Of a stretch of 64,000 nucleotides of DNA, positions 1 to 8,047 are shown one piece after another. Origin of the DNA: Sphingomonas faeni (GTDB lineage: Bacteria; Pseudomonadota; Alphaproteobacteria; Sphingomonadales; Sphingomonadaceae); NCBI RefSeq assembly GCF_030817315.1, contig NZ_JAUSZF010000001.1, forward strand, positions 2,154,501 to 2,218,500. Direction: 5' to 3'. Under the pieces are notes generated by a model that saw nothing but the letters and a program-made list of their open reading frames with translations, was not told where the DNA came from and searched no databases. The number at the start of each line of letters is the position of its first letter. Within the stretch, counting starts at the first letter, position 1. Position numbers and translations under genes: made by a program.

Positions 1-486
1 GTGCTCACCGAGAATTTGACTGGCCTCGCACGGATGGTGCGTGGGTATGTGACGCCGGCGATGGAGAACGTCGCGCTGTGGCATGAGCGCGACATCTCGC
101 ACTCGTCGGTCGAGCGCTATATCGGGCCGGACGCGACGATCACGCTCGACTTCGCGCTGGCGCGGCTGACGGGCGTTATGGACAAGCTGGTCGTGTACCC
201 CGAGCGGATGTTGAAGAACCTCAACAAGATGGGCGGGCTCGTCCATTCGCAGCGCGTGCTGTTGGCACTGACTCAGGCGGGTGTGAGCCGTGAGGATGCG
301 TATCGTCTGGTTCAGCGCAACGCGATGAAGGTGTGGGATTCGGACGGCGCGCTGTCGCTGCTCGAACTGCTGAAGGCGGATCCGGAAGTGACGCTGTCGG
401 ATGCCGAGCTGGAGGACAAGTTCGACCTCGGCTATCACCTGAAGCACGTCGACACGATCTTCGCCCGGGTGTTCGGCGCGGCCTGA
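1..486 (+). CDS. purB: Adenylosuccinate lyase, C-terminal part (5' end outside window)
   Basis: Purine biosynthesis enzyme that releases fumarate from adenylosuccinate and from SAICAR in the cytoplasm. The frame is open from base 1, so only the last 161 residues are present; the family is usually about 430 residues. The visible part contains ERDISHSSVER, typical of the C-terminal half of PurB, followed by the helical tail (KMGGLVHSQRVLLALTQAG). It ends normally at a TGA. A palindromic repeat pair follows within 20 bases. The identity is clear from the sequence; the start cannot be judged. Confidence 0.93.
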   Translation: MLTENLTGLARMVRGYVTPAMENVALWHERDISHSSVERYIGPDATITLDFALARLTGVMDKLVVYPERMLKNLNKMGGLVHSQRVLLALTQAGVSREDAYRLVQRNAMKVWDSDGALSLLELLKADPEVTLSDAELEDKFDLGYHLKHVDTIFARVFGAA

Positions 487-503
487 GGACTGGGCAAACG
501 TTG

Positions 504-614
504 CTCCCCTCCCTGAAAGGGAGGGGTTGGGGGTGGGTTGGCTTGTTTTCGCCACTTCGCCTGAAGTTCGCGGAAGCCGACCCACCCCCTGCCCCTCCCT
601 TCCAGGGAGGGGAG
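504..614. repeat. Paired palindromic repeat, family A
   Basis: Two inverted arms, CTCCCCTCCCTGAAAGGGAG... and ...CCCTTCCAGGGAGGGGAG, are each a small palindrome and are complementary to each other across a spacer of about 40 bases. The arms run on into GGGGGTGGGT / ACCCACCCCC. Near-identical pairs lie at 14005-14111 and 16203-16309. It starts 18 bases after the purB stop and could fold as a long hairpin in the transcript. It is probably a REP/BIME-like non-coding element. Confidence 0.85.
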
Positions 615-761
615 AGCGCCGTGTTCTGGCAAAAATGGTGTCCCAGCGATGCCCAAAGTGCACGCAACGCAATTGCGATTACGTGTTACAAAATTGCGAC
701 AACGCGCAACTAAGCCCATATCCCGCTTACCGGATATTGTTCCGGCACCGGAGACCTACCC

Positions 762-848
762 ATGCGCATGTTCGAAACCGTGACCAGCACCATGCTGGCG
801 ATCGCGGCTCAAGCGCTGGTGGTCGGGGTGGTCATCACCGCCTTCTGA
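762..848 (+). CDS. Small hydrophobic protein, 28 residues
   Basis: Short frame MRMFETVTSTMLAIAA... ending in VVITAF. A GGAG ribosome binding site lies 8 bases before the ATG (750-753). Residues 10-27 are almost entirely hydrophobic, so it could be a single-pass inner-membrane peptide. A strong GC hairpin follows 15 bases after the stop, giving it the layout of an independent small transcript. No function is recognised. The support is the ribosome binding site, the hydrophobic profile and the hairpin; conservation cannot be judged from the sequence alone. Confidence 0.5.
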   Translation: MRMFETVTSTMLAIAAQALVVGVVITAF

Positions 849-862
849 TCCATCGGCCCGCC

Positions 863-882
863 CGCCCCCTTACGAGGGGGCG
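863..882. terminator. GC hairpin between convergent genes
   Basis: CGCCCCCT-TACG-AGGGGGCG is a perfect 8-bp stem with a 4-base loop, placed between the 28-residue small ORF and the 3' end of the TM2 gene. There is no T-run on either side, so termination is inferred from position and stem strength only. Confidence 0.5.
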
Positions 883-916
883 CGGCTAGGCCGGCAGTTT
901 CAAGACCTTCGGATAT

Positions 917-1375
917 CTATCGCTTGCGCGGATAGCGTGCCGCGAACTCCTCGTCGGACATCATCAGGTAACGGATCATGTCGATCAACGCCCAGGGCGC
1001 ACTGATGACGAGGCCGATTACCGTAATGCTGAGAACCAGCATGATGATCCCGGAGCCGGTGCGGCCGAGATAGAAGCGGTGGATGCCGAGCGTGCCGATC
1101 ACGAACGCCATGACTGCGGCAACGTATTTGTTGCGGTCGTTGGTCGGTGGGGCGACGGTCGCGGGCGGCACCGCACGACGCGGGCCCGGTGCGGTCGGCA
1201 TCGGGAAGACGCTGAGAGCGCGGTCGTTGGCGGCCTCGAAATCGACCTCGATACCGATCGCGGGTTCACCGCGATGCGCCCAATCCTCCGGTGCGAACCG
1301 GTAGCGTTGTCCGTCCTGCCCTGCGACGATCCCTTCGCCCGTCCGGGGATCGACGCCTAAAACTTGTCCGCGCAT
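917..1375 (-). CDS. TM2 domain membrane protein with OB-like N-terminus
   Basis: 152 residues. The C-terminal half is a TM2 domain: a first helix (AAVMAFVIGTLGIHRFYLGR), the conserved HRFYLG turn, and a second helix ending in PWALIDMIRYL. The N-terminal 50 residues (GEGIVAGQDGQRYRF..DW) resemble the short OB/cold-shock-like segment often found before TM2 or DUF1294 domains in proteobacteria. A proline-rich linker joins the two. The function of these proteins is not established. It is last on the minus-strand run dnaK-dnaJ-membrane protein-TM2. Confidence 0.8.
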   Translation of the reverse strand: MRGQVLGVDPRTGEGIVAGQDGQRYRFAPEDWAHRGEPAIGIEVDFEAANDRALSVFPMPTAPGPRRAVPPATVAPPTNDRNKYVAAVMAFVIGTLGIHRFYLGRTGSGIIMLVLSITVIGLVISAPWALIDMIRYLMMSDEEFAARYPRKR

Positions 1376-1449
1376 GTCATTCCTCGATGTTCGGTATCAT
1401 TCTGGCGGAAGCCGCGGATCAGGCAAGCTCGAACTCACCCCACCCGAAA

Positions 1450-1914
1450 TCAGGCCGCAATCGCAGGCCGGTGTCTGTCGTCGTCGTTATCAGCCGCGGC
1501 GGGACGCGCTTTCCGAGAGCGAGTCGCGCGCTTACGGGCTTTTGCCGCCGGGCGTCGGCCCAAGACTCCCAGATACCGCGCCAATACACCGCGGACGCGG
1601 AGACTGGAGACCGTGGTGGCCAGCGCCATGACGATGTCGAGATAGGCCGACACTTCGAAGGTGGTAATCCAGATCGCGACATCGGGCGCGGCCAGGGCGA
1701 GCAAGCGGACGCCATCACCCTCGCCGACGAGGGTGACCATCGCGGCCGCCATCATCAGGAGAAACATCACGGCAGCGTCACCGCGGGAGAAGCGCGTCAG
1801 GCGAGCCGCCGGGCGATCGATCAACATGCGCCGCATGGCCTTGCCGATCGCAGTTTCGGGGGCCGCGACCATGACCAGCCAACAGGCAATCGCCGTGAAA
1901 AGACATGCCAACAT
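1450..1914 (-). CDS. Hypothetical multi-pass membrane protein
   Basis: 154 residues with about three or four hydrophobic segments (residues 1-18, 47-63, and two between 70 and 103), then a basic tail rich in Arg, Lys and Ala. A very strong ribosome binding site (GGGAGGGGG) stands 6 bases before the ATG, which supports this start. It lies 31 bases downstream of dnaJ on the same strand, so it may be co-transcribed with the chaperones. No family is recognised. Confidence 0.65.
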   Translation of the reverse strand: MLACLFTAIACWLVMVAAPETAIGKAMRRMLIDRPAARLTRFSRGDAAVMFLLMMAAAMVTLVGEGDGVRLLALAAPDVAIWITTFEVSAYLDIVMALATTVSSLRVRGVLARYLGVLGRRPAAKARKRATRSRKARPAAADNDDDRHRPAIAA

Positions 1915-1945
1915 CGCGTCCCCCTCCCTTTCGGTATCGTACCCG

Positions 1946-3076
1946 CTATTCCCCCGCGAACACGCCCTTCAGCTTGGCGAAGAAGCCCTGGCTTGCCGGG
2001 CATTCGTCGCCCGTCTCGGTCTCGCGGAACATCTCGAGCAGTTCCTTCTGGCGGTTGCTGAGACGCGTGGGAGTTTCAACGTCGATCTGGACGACGAGGT
2101 CGCCGTGGCCGCGGCCTTGCAACACCGGCATGCCGGCGCCGCGCTGGCGGAGCTGCTTGCCCGACTGGATGCCGGCGGGGATCTTGATCTCGTGCGTGCG
2201 ACCGTCGAGACCGGGGATCGAGAGCGAACCGCCGAGCGACGCGACCGTGAAGCTGATCGGCGCGCGCGCGAACAACGTCGTGCCCTCGCGTTCGAACAGG
2301 TTGTGCTTGGTCACGTGGAGGAAGATGTAGAGATCTCCAGCCGGTGCGCCGCGTGCCCCCGCCTCTCCCTCGCCCGACATGCGGATCCGCGTGCCTTCGT
2401 CGACGCCGGGGGGGACGTTGATCGAGAGGGTCTTGGTCTTGTCGACACGGCCTTCGCCGCGGCAATCGGGGCACGGATCGGCGATGACTTCGCCGGCGCC
2501 GTTGCAGACCGGGCAGGCGCGCTCGACCACGAAGAAGCCCTGCTGCGCACGGACTTTCCCGTGGCCGCCGCAATGCTGGCAGGTTTTCGCGCGGGTCCCG
2601 GCCTTGGCGCCCGAGCCGTCACAGGTGTCGCAGAGTGCCGACACATCGACCGTGATCTCGGTCGCCTTGCCGTGGAACGCTTCGTCGAGCGAGACTTCCA
2701 TGTCGTAGCGCAGGTCGGCACCGCGTCGTGCCGCCGAGCGACCGCCGCCGCGCTGTGCACCGCCCATGAACTCGCCGAAGACGCTCTCGAAGATGTCGCT
2801 GAAGCCGCCGAAATCCTGCGCGCCGCCGCCACCGCCGCCGCCGCCGTTCTGGAACGCGGCGTGGCCGAAGCGATCATAAGCGGCACGCTTCTGCGGGTCC
2901 TTGAGGCATTCATAGGCTTCGCTGACCGCCTTGAACTGCGCTTCGGAATCCTTGCAGCCGGCGTTCTTGTCCGGGTGATATTTCATCGCGAGCTTGCGGT
3001 AGGACGACTTGATCGTCCCCGCATCCGCGGTCCGCTCGCATTCGAGCAGTTCATAATAATCTGTCTGGGTACTCAT
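1946..3076 (-). CDS. dnaJ: Chaperone DnaJ
   Basis: Hsp40 co-chaperone that delivers unfolded clients to DnaK and stimulates its ATPase. 376 residues: J domain 1-70 with HPD at 34-36, a Gly/Phe-rich stretch containing a run of eight glycines, four CxxCxGxG zinc motifs (CDTCDGSG, CQHCGGHG, CPVCNGAG, CPDCRGEG), and the C-terminal client-binding domains. The frame stays open 20 codons further upstream, but that stretch translates the neighbouring repeat, so the start was placed at MSTQTDYYELL. It is downstream of dnaK, separated by a repeat pair. Confidence 0.96.
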   Translation of the reverse strand: MSTQTDYYELLECERTADAGTIKSSYRKLAMKYHPDKNAGCKDSEAQFKAVSEAYECLKDPQKRAAYDRFGHAAFQNGGGGGGGGAQDFGGFSDIFESVFGEFMGGAQRGGGRSAARRGADLRYDMEVSLDEAFHGKATEITVDVSALCDTCDGSGAKAGTRAKTCQHCGGHGKVRAQQGFFVVERACPVCNGAGEVIADPCPDCRGEGRVDKTKTLSINVPPGVDEGTRIRMSGEGEAGARGAPAGDLYIFLHVTKHNLFEREGTTLFARAPISFTVASLGGSLSIPGLDGRTHEIKIPAGIQSGKQLRQRGAGMPVLQGRGHGDLVVQIDVETPTRLSNRQKELLEMFRETETGDECPASQGFFAKLKGVFAGE

Positions 3077-3090
3077 AGCGGCCCTCTTAG

Positions 3091-3191
3091 CCCTCTCCCC
3101 TCCGGGGAGAGGGTTGGGTGAGGGGCCGTTCCACACGGCAGCGCGCGGAACTGCCCCTCACCCCGGCCCTCTCCCCTGAGGGGAGAGGGAG
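3091..3191. repeat. Paired palindromic repeat, family A' (between dnaK and dnaJ)
   Basis: CCCTCTCCCCTCCGGGGAGAGGG and its partner CCCTCTCCCCTGAGGGGAG flank a spacer, with GGGTGAGGGGC / GCCCCTCACCC as matching inner arms. A close copy lies at 26276-26375 between atpA and atpG. It fills almost all of the dnaK-dnaJ gap, so it would be transcribed as a hairpin within the chaperone operon. Confidence 0.85.
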
Positions 3192-3197
3192 TTTCGG

Positions 3198-5105
3198 TTA
3201 CGCCTTCGGGTTGTCGTCGACTTCCGAGAACTCGGCGTCGACGACGTCGTCGTCCTTCTTGGCCGCGTCACCGTCGGCCGACGGCGACGCGTCCGCCTGG
3301 GCCTGCTTCTCGTAGATCGCCTGGCCGAGCTTCATCGCGACCTGGGCGAGCGCGGTGCTCTTCTCGGTCATCGCATCCGCATCGCCACTCTCGACCGCAG
3401 CCTTGGTCGCGTCGATCGCGGCCTGGATCTCGGCCTTGAGCGCGTCGTCAACCTTGTCGCCGTTGTCAGCAAGCTGACGCTCGGTGGTGTGAACCAACGA
3501 CTCGGCGTTGTTCTTCGCCTCGGCGCCCGCACGACGCTTCTTGTCCTCCTCGGCGAAGGTTTCGGCATCGCGGACCATCTGGTCGATGTCGTTGTCGGAC
3601 AGGCCACCCGATGCCTGGATGCGGATCTGCTGCTCCTTGCCGGTGCCCTTGTCCTTTGCCGACACGCTGACGAGACCGTTCGCGTCGATGTCGAACGTGA
3701 CTTCGATCTGCGGCACGCCGCGCGGTGCGGGCGGGATGCCGACGAGATCGAAATTGCCGAGCATCTTGTTGTCGGCCGCCATCTCGCGCTCGCCCTGGAA
3801 CACGCGGATCGTGACCGCGCCCTGGTTGTCGTCGGCGGTCGAGTAGGTCTGCGACTTCTTGGTCGGGATCGTCGTGTTGCGATCGATCATCCGGGTGAAC
3901 ACGCCACCCAGCGTCTCGATGCCGAGCGACAGCGGCGTCACGTCGAGCAGCAGCACGTCCTTGACGTCGCCCTGCAGCACGCCTGCCTGGATCGCGGCGC
4001 CCATTGCGACGACCTCGTCCGGGTTGACGCCCGTGTGCGGCTCCTTGCCGAAGAACTGCTTCACGACTTCACGGACGCGCGGCATGCGCGTCATGCCGCC
4101 GACCAGGACGACTTCCGAGATGTCCTCGGGCTTCAGGCCACCATCGGCGAGCGCCTTGCGGCAAGGCTCGAGCGTGCGCTTGACCAGGTCCTCGACCATC
4201 CGCTCCAGGTCGGCGCGGGTGATCGACTTCACCAGATGCTTCGGGCCGTTCTGGTCCGCGGTGATGAAGGGCAGGTTGACCTCGGTCGACTGCGCCGAGC
4301 TGAGCTCGATCTTCGCCTTCTCGGCCGCCTCCTTCAGACGCTGCAGCGCGAGCTTGTCCTTGGCGAGGTCGATGCCCTCGGCCTTCTTGAACTCGTCGGC
4401 CAGGTACTGGACGATCTTGTTGTCGAAATCCTCACCACCGAGGAAGGTGTCGCCGTTGGTGGCCTTCACCTCGAACACGCCGTCGCCGATCTCGAGCACC
4501 GAGATGTCGAACGTACCGCCGCCGAGATCGTAGACCGCGATCGTCTTGCCGTCCTGCTTGTCGAGGCCGTAGGCCAGCGCTGCCGCGGTCGGCTCGTTGA
4601 TGATGCGCAGCACTTCGAGGCCGGCGATCTGGCCGGCGTCCTTGGTCGCCTGGCGCTGGGCGTCGTTGAAGTAGGCGGGCACGGTGATGACCGCCTGCGT
4701 GACCGTCTCGCCGAGATACGACTCGGCGGTTTCCTTCATCTTCTGCAGCGTGAACGCCGAGATCTGCGACGGCGAGTAATCCTTGCCGCCGGCCGAGACC
4801 CAGGCGTCGCCGTTCGGGCCGCGCGAGATCTTGTACGGGACCAGCTCGGTGTCCTTCTTGGTGATCGGATCGTCGAAGCGACGGCCGATCAGGCGCTTCA
4901 CCGCGAAGATGGTGTTGTCGCCGTTCGTCACTGCCTGGCGCTTGGCCGGCTGGCCGACCAGTCGCTCGCCATCCTTGGCGAACGCGACGATCGACGGCGT
5001 GGTGCGCGCGCCCTCGGAATTCTCGATGACCTTGGGCTTGCCGCCTTCCATGACGGAAACGCAGCTGTTGGTCGTGCCGAGATCGATACCGATTACTTTA
5101 GCCAT
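3198..5105 (-). CDS. dnaK: Chaperone DnaK (Hsp70)
   Basis: ATP-dependent Hsp70 chaperone, 635 residues, the normal family length. The nucleotide-binding domain starts with [11 protein letters not shown] and contains [11 protein letters not shown]. The substrate-binding domain follows, and the tail is acidic ([15 protein letters not shown]). The start [10 protein letters not shown] is unambiguous, and AGGGG lies about 14 bases upstream. It is divergent from the PCuAC gene, with an RpoH-like promoter and a dyad in the shared 168-base gap. It works with DnaJ and GrpE, both encoded nearby. Confidence 0.98.
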   Translation of the reverse strand: MAKVIGIDLGTTNSCVSVMEGGKPKVIENSEGARTTPSIVAFAKDGERLVGQPAKRQAVTNGDNTIFAVKRLIGRRFDDPITKKDTELVPYKISRGPNGDAWVSAGGKDYSPSQISAFTLQKMKETAESYLGETVTQAVITVPAYFNDAQRQATKDAGQIAGLEVLRIINEPTAAALAYGLDKQDGKTIAVYDLGGGTFDISVLEIGDGVFEVKATNGDTFLGGEDFDNKIVQYLADEFKKAEGIDLAKDKLALQRLKEAAEKAKIELSSAQSTEVNLPFITADQNGPKHLVKSITRADLERMVEDLVKRTLEPCRKALADGGLKPEDISEVVLVGGMTRMPRVREVVKQFFGKEPHTGVNPDEVVAMGAAIQAGVLQGDVKDVLLLDVTPLSLGIETLGGVFTRMIDRNTTIPTKKSQTYSTADDNQGAVTIRVFQGEREMAADNKMLGNFDLVGIPPAPRGVPQIEVTFDIDANGLVSVSAKDKGTGKEQQIRIQASGGLSDNDIDQMVRDAETFAEEDKKRRAGAEAKNNAESLVHTTERQLADNGDKVDDALKAEIQAAIDATKAAVESGDADAMTEKSTALAQVAMKLGQAIYEKQAQADASPSADGDAAKKDDDVVDAEFSEVDDNPKA

Positions 5106-5147
5106 GAGTTCTGATTAGCCCCTCACTTGAAACGAAAATACGAAACC

Positions 5148-5175
5148 GGTTCCACCCCGTTACGGCAGTGGAACC
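5148..5175 (-). promoter_or_regulatory. 8-bp inverted repeat in the dnaK leader
   Basis: GGTTCCAC-N12-GTGGAACC, a perfect dyad between the predicted dnaK -10 box and the start codon. It is not the CIRCE sequence bound by HrcA. It could be an operator or an RNA hairpin in the 5' leader; the sequence does not decide which. Confidence 0.45.
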
Positions 5176-5193
5176 TTTCTGATGATGGGCGCG

Positions 5194-5221
5194 ATATAGG
5201 TGGCCTCGCGCTTGCCGCAAG
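5194..5221 (-). promoter_or_regulatory. Predicted RpoH (sigma-32) promoter of dnaK
   Basis: On the minus strand, CTTG (5218-5221), 17 bases, then CCTATAT (5194-5200) match the alphaproteobacterial heat-shock consensus CTTG-N17/18-CYTATNT. The predicted transcript would have a leader of roughly 80-90 bases carrying the 5148-5175 dyad. Confidence 0.7.
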
Positions 5222-5273
5222 ATTGTATGGGTCATAGGATGCGCAAGAGGCAGCGCCCGGAGAAAAGTAACCT

Positions 5274-5723
5274 ATGCGTATCGTTTTCGGACTGGGTGTT
5301 GCCGCGATGGCACTGGCGTCGTGTTCGCAGCCCAAGGAGTTGTCGGTCGACGGTGCCTATATCCGGCTGGGCGCGGTGACCGGACGCCCGGCGGCGGCGT
5401 ATTTCACGGTGCACGGCGGGCCGACCCCGGCGACGCTGATCTCGGTCACCACCGATGTCGCGATCAAGGCCGAGATGCACGAGACGAGGGCGAAGGACGG
5501 CGTGACCTCGATGGCGCCGCTTGCGCGCGTCGAGATCCCAGCGAACACGGACGTCGCGTTCGCGCCGGGCGGGCGGCACGTGATGCTGTTCAACATGAAC
5601 CCGGGGATCAAGCCGGGCGCGCGGGCGATGCTGACGTTCGCGTTCGCGGACGGGACGCGGATCCTGGGCAATGCGAACGTTGTCGTGGCGGGCGCTCCAG
5701 CGGGGACTGCGACGGCGAAGTGA
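5274..5723 (+). CDS. PCuAC-type copper chaperone lipoprotein
   Basis: 149 residues. The N-terminus is a lipoprotein signal (hydrophobic core then LASC). The mature part is a PCuAC/DUF461 domain with the copper ligands in order: H in MHET, M in TSMAP, and the RHVMLFN block. Family members carry Cu(I) in the periplasm towards cytochrome oxidase or copper resistance; that role here is inferred. GGAG lies about 12 bases before the ATG. Its stop overlaps the next gene's GTG start (GTGA), suggesting coupled translation. Confidence 0.87.
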   Translation: MRIVFGLGVAAMALASCSQPKELSVDGAYIRLGAVTGRPAAAYFTVHGGPTPATLISVTTDVAIKAEMHETRAKDGVTSMAPLARVEIPANTDVAFAPGGRHVMLFNMNPGIKPGARAMLTFAFADGTRILGNANVVVAGAPAGTATAK

Positions 5724-6238
5724 AGCGTGCGCTGACCGAGGGCGAGACTGCGCTTGCGGCGTCGGTCTTCGGGGGCGCGATCGACTATACGCAGGTGAGC
5801 CTGGCGCGGCGTAAATGGGCGTTCTTCCAGCCGCGCGACACGGTGATGGCGCCGCGCGGCTGCATCCACTTTCATCCCAAGGGCGATCTGTGGTGCGACG
5901 ACTTCGCGCACGCACACCTGACGCTGCAGGGGCTGTTCATCCACGAGATGACGCATATCTGGCAGCATCAGCGGGGCGTGTTCCTGCCGTTGGCGCGGCA
6001 TCCGTGGTGCCGGTACGATTATGCGTTCCGGCCGGGGGTGGCGCTGCATCGTTACGGGATCGAGCAGCAGGGTGAAATCGTGCGGCATGCTTTCCTGCTG
6101 CGTGCGGGGGCGAAGGTGGCGGGGGCGCCGCCGCTTGAGCAGTACGAGACGGTGCTGCCGTTTACGCCTACCCACCATTCCAACACACCCCGTCATCCTG
6201 ACGAAAGTCAGGACCCAGAGCCACGATCGGCGCGCTGA
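5720..6238 (+). CDS. Metalloprotease-like protein with HExxH (often labelled 'vgr related')
   Basis: 172 residues from a GTG that overlaps the PCuAC stop by four bases. The centre contains IHEMTHIWQHQRG, an HExxH zinc-protease signature, followed by many conserved Tyr, Trp and Arg residues; there is no signal peptide. Proteins of this kind are annotated as Vgr-related or as zinc-dependent peptidases of unknown role. The last 20 or so residues ([11 protein letters not shown]) are translated from a family B palindromic repeat, so the original C-terminus appears to have been replaced. Confidence 0.65.
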   Translation: MKRALTEGETALAASVFGGAIDYTQVSLARRKWAFFQPRDTVMAPRGCIHFHPKGDLWCDDFAHAHLTLQGLFIHEMTHIWQHQRGVFLPLARHPWCRYDYAFRPGVALHRYGIEQQGEIVRHAFLLRAGAKVAGAPPLEQYETVLPFTPTHHSNTPRHPDESQDPEPRSAR

Positions 6239-6272
6239 GTTACTCTGGGGCCTGACTTTCGTCAGGATGACG
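6191..6272. repeat. Paired palindromic repeat, family B (overlaps the preceding CDS)
   Basis: CGTCATCCTGACGAAAGTCA... and ...TGACTTTCGTCAGGATGACG form a long inverted pair, with GGACCCAGAG / CTCTGGGGCC as inner arms. Copies lie at 9715-9797, 11254-11336 and 16685-16766. The left arm is inside the reading frame of the HExxH protein, whose TGA (6236-6238) lies in the loop. Confidence 0.9.
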
Positions 6273-6298
6273 GTTGTGGTTTCACGACGGCAGTAGCT

Positions 6299-6538
6299 TC
6301 AGAGCCAGCTGCGACCATCCGGCCCGGCGCACCCGTAAGGCGGCAATTGCCCCGGGAAGCGCGCCTGCATCTTGTGGCAGCCCCAGGCGCGCATCGGACC
6401 CGGCGCATAACCGTTCAGCGCGATGCCGACCTCGTCATACGGGCTCGAACCGCGCGCGACGTACATGTACCAACGCCCGCCGAACATCACCGCCGCAGCG
6501 ATGAGCACGACGCAAACGACCTGGACGATTTTCTGCAT
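6299..6538 (-). CDS. Hypothetical single-pass membrane protein
   Basis: 79 residues starting MQKIVQVVCVVLIAAAVMFGG, an N-terminal membrane anchor or uncleaved signal. The C-terminal part is short and rich in Gly, Pro and Cys. The ATG at 6538 was chosen because AAGGGG precedes it by 6 bases; the frame is open 15 codons further upstream. It lies 107 bases downstream of thrC. No family is recognised. Confidence 0.6.
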   Translation of the reverse strand: MQKIVQVVCVVLIAAAVMFGGRWYMYVARGSSPYDEVGIALNGYAPGPMRAWGCHKMQARFPGQLPPYGCAGPDGRSWL

Positions 6539-6645
6539 TGAAGACCCCTTTTGTAAAGAAGGGCGCCCCGTTGCAGACAACATGGATCAATTTCAACCAC
6601 CGATCTGGTCGATCGCAATCCACCCGATCGGCAGAAATCCGTCGT

Positions 6646-7875
6646 TTACAGCGCGTCGAAGTCGATAGGTCGTGTCCGATCAAGCGCTTGCGGCGTTTCC
6701 GGCATCGGATATTTTAAACCGGTCGCGCAGTTGAAAAGTACGACCTTGTCGTCCTCGTCGACCAGCCCGGTGTTCAGCGCCTGATGATACGCCGCCAGCG
6801 TCGCGCCGCCCTCCGGGCATAGCAGCAAGCCGTCCTGCTTCGCCGCGGCGTCGACCGCCTTCAGGATCGCGGGATCGCCGACCGCGAGTGCCTGCCCGCC
6901 CGACTCCCGCACTGCGCGGAGGATCAGGAAGTCGCCGACCGCCTTCGGCACGCGAATCCCGGCCGCGACGGTGCTCGCATCCTCCCAGCGCTCGGCATGC
7001 TCCTCGCCCGCCTCGAACGCGCGGACGATCGGTGCGCAGCCGCTTGCCTGTACCGCGAACATCTTGGGCCGCTCGGAGCCGATCCAGCCGAGCTTTTCGA
7101 GTTCGTCGAACGCCTTCCACATCCCGATCAGCCCGGTACCGCCGCCGGTTGGGTAGAAGATCGCGTCCGGCAGCTTCCAGCCGAACTGCGCAGCGAGTTC
7201 GAGCCCCATCGTCTTCTTGCCCTCGATCCGATAGGGCTCCTTCAACGTCGAGAAATCGAACCAGCGGCCCTCTGCCGCCCCCTTGCCGACGATCGCGCCG
7301 CAATCGTCGATCAAGCCGTTGACGCGCCAGACGCGCGCGCCCTGCATCGCGATCTCGCGGACGTTGATCTCGGGGGTGTCGTCGGGGCAGAACACGATCG
7401 TCTCGATCCCGCAGCGCGTGGCATAGGCCGCCAGCGCCGCGCCCGCATTGCCGTTGGTCGGCATCGCGATCTTCGTGACGCCGAGCTCCTTCGCCATCGC
7501 GACGGCCATGACGAGGCCTCGCGCCTTGAACGAGCCGGTCGGGAGGCGGCCTTCGTCCTTTACGAGGACGTTGAGGCCGCCGGACTTGGTCAGCGGCACG
7601 AGTGGCGTCTCGATCTCGCCGAGGCTGACGATGTTGGACGTGTGGCGGACGGGCAGCAGCTCGCGCCACCGCCACAGATCGGTCGGGCGAGCTTCGATCG
7701 TATCGCGCGAGATCGTGGATCGGACCGCGTCGAGGTCGTAGCGGACGAGCAAAGGACGTCCGGCGCGCGACAGTCCGTGAAGCTGCTCCGCCTCATACCG
7801 CTCGCTGGTGATCGAGCATTCGAGATGCGTGACGAAGGTCTGCCGATCGGCGGTGAGGTTCTGATTCATGTGCAT
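6646..7875 (-). CDS. thrC: Threonine synthase (PLP-dependent)
   Basis: 409 residues. It converts O-phosphohomoserine to threonine. The N-terminal strand region (LECSITSERYEAEQLHGLSRAGRPLLVRYDL) is that of the plant/archaeal-type synthase. The PLP lysine is in PTGSFKARG, the phosphate/serine loop in PTNGNAGAAL, and the glycine loop is TGGGTGLIG. GGAGG lies 8 bases before the ATG at 7875; a second ATG two codons later is possible. That ribosome binding site is part of the neighbouring palindromic repeat. It is downstream of hrcA-grpE on the same strand. A related PLP lyase cannot be fully excluded. Confidence 0.85.
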   Translation of the reverse strand: MHMNQNLTADRQTFVTHLECSITSERYEAEQLHGLSRAGRPLLVRYDLDAVRSTISRDTIEARPTDLWRWRELLPVRHTSNIVSLGEIETPLVPLTKSGGLNVLVKDEGRLPTGSFKARGLVMAVAMAKELGVTKIAMPTNGNAGAALAAYATRCGIETIVFCPDDTPEINVREIAMQGARVWRVNGLIDDCGAIVGKGAAEGRWFDFSTLKEPYRIEGKKTMGLELAAQFGWKLPDAIFYPTGGGTGLIGMWKAFDELEKLGWIGSERPKMFAVQASGCAPIVRAFEAGEEHAERWEDASTVAAGIRVPKAVGDFLILRAVRESGGQALAVGDPAILKAVDAAAKQDGLLLCPEGGATLAAYHQALNTGLVDEDDKVVLFNCATGLKYPMPETPQALDRTRPIDFDAL

Positions 7876-7884
7876 CTCTCAATT

Positions 7885-8046
7885 CCTCCCCTGCAAGGGG
7901 AGGGGGACCAGCGCAGCTGGTGGAGGGGGCGTGCCGCGTTCGTACCGCTCGACGTAAACGCGCCCGGCCGCAGATGTTACTTGGGAGGAGAGCCCCCTCC
8001 ACCACCACGCAAGCGCGTGGCGGTCCCCCTCCCCGTTCCGGGGAGG
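7885..8046. repeat. Long paired palindromic repeat between grpE and thrC
   Basis: CCTCCCCTGCAAGGGGAGGG and CCCTCCCCGTTCCGGGGAGG are the outer arms; inner arms are CAGCTGGTGGAGGGGGC and GCCCCCTCCACCACCAC, with a spacer of about 60 bases. It resembles family A but has different tips. It would form a large transcript hairpin after grpE, and its thrC-side edge supplies the thrC ribosome binding site. Confidence 0.8.
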
Positions 8047-8047
8047 A

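Noticed and set aside
3489..5114. 541-codon open frame opposite dnaK
   Set aside because: It is the mirror of dnaK on GC-rich DNA. Its Asp/Arg/Leu-rich composition and lack of a ribosome binding site or family motifs mark it as a shadow.
5106..5273. CIRCE operator before dnaK
   Set aside because: No TTAGCACTC-N9-GAGTGCTAA-like sequence is present; the dyad found has a different sequence.
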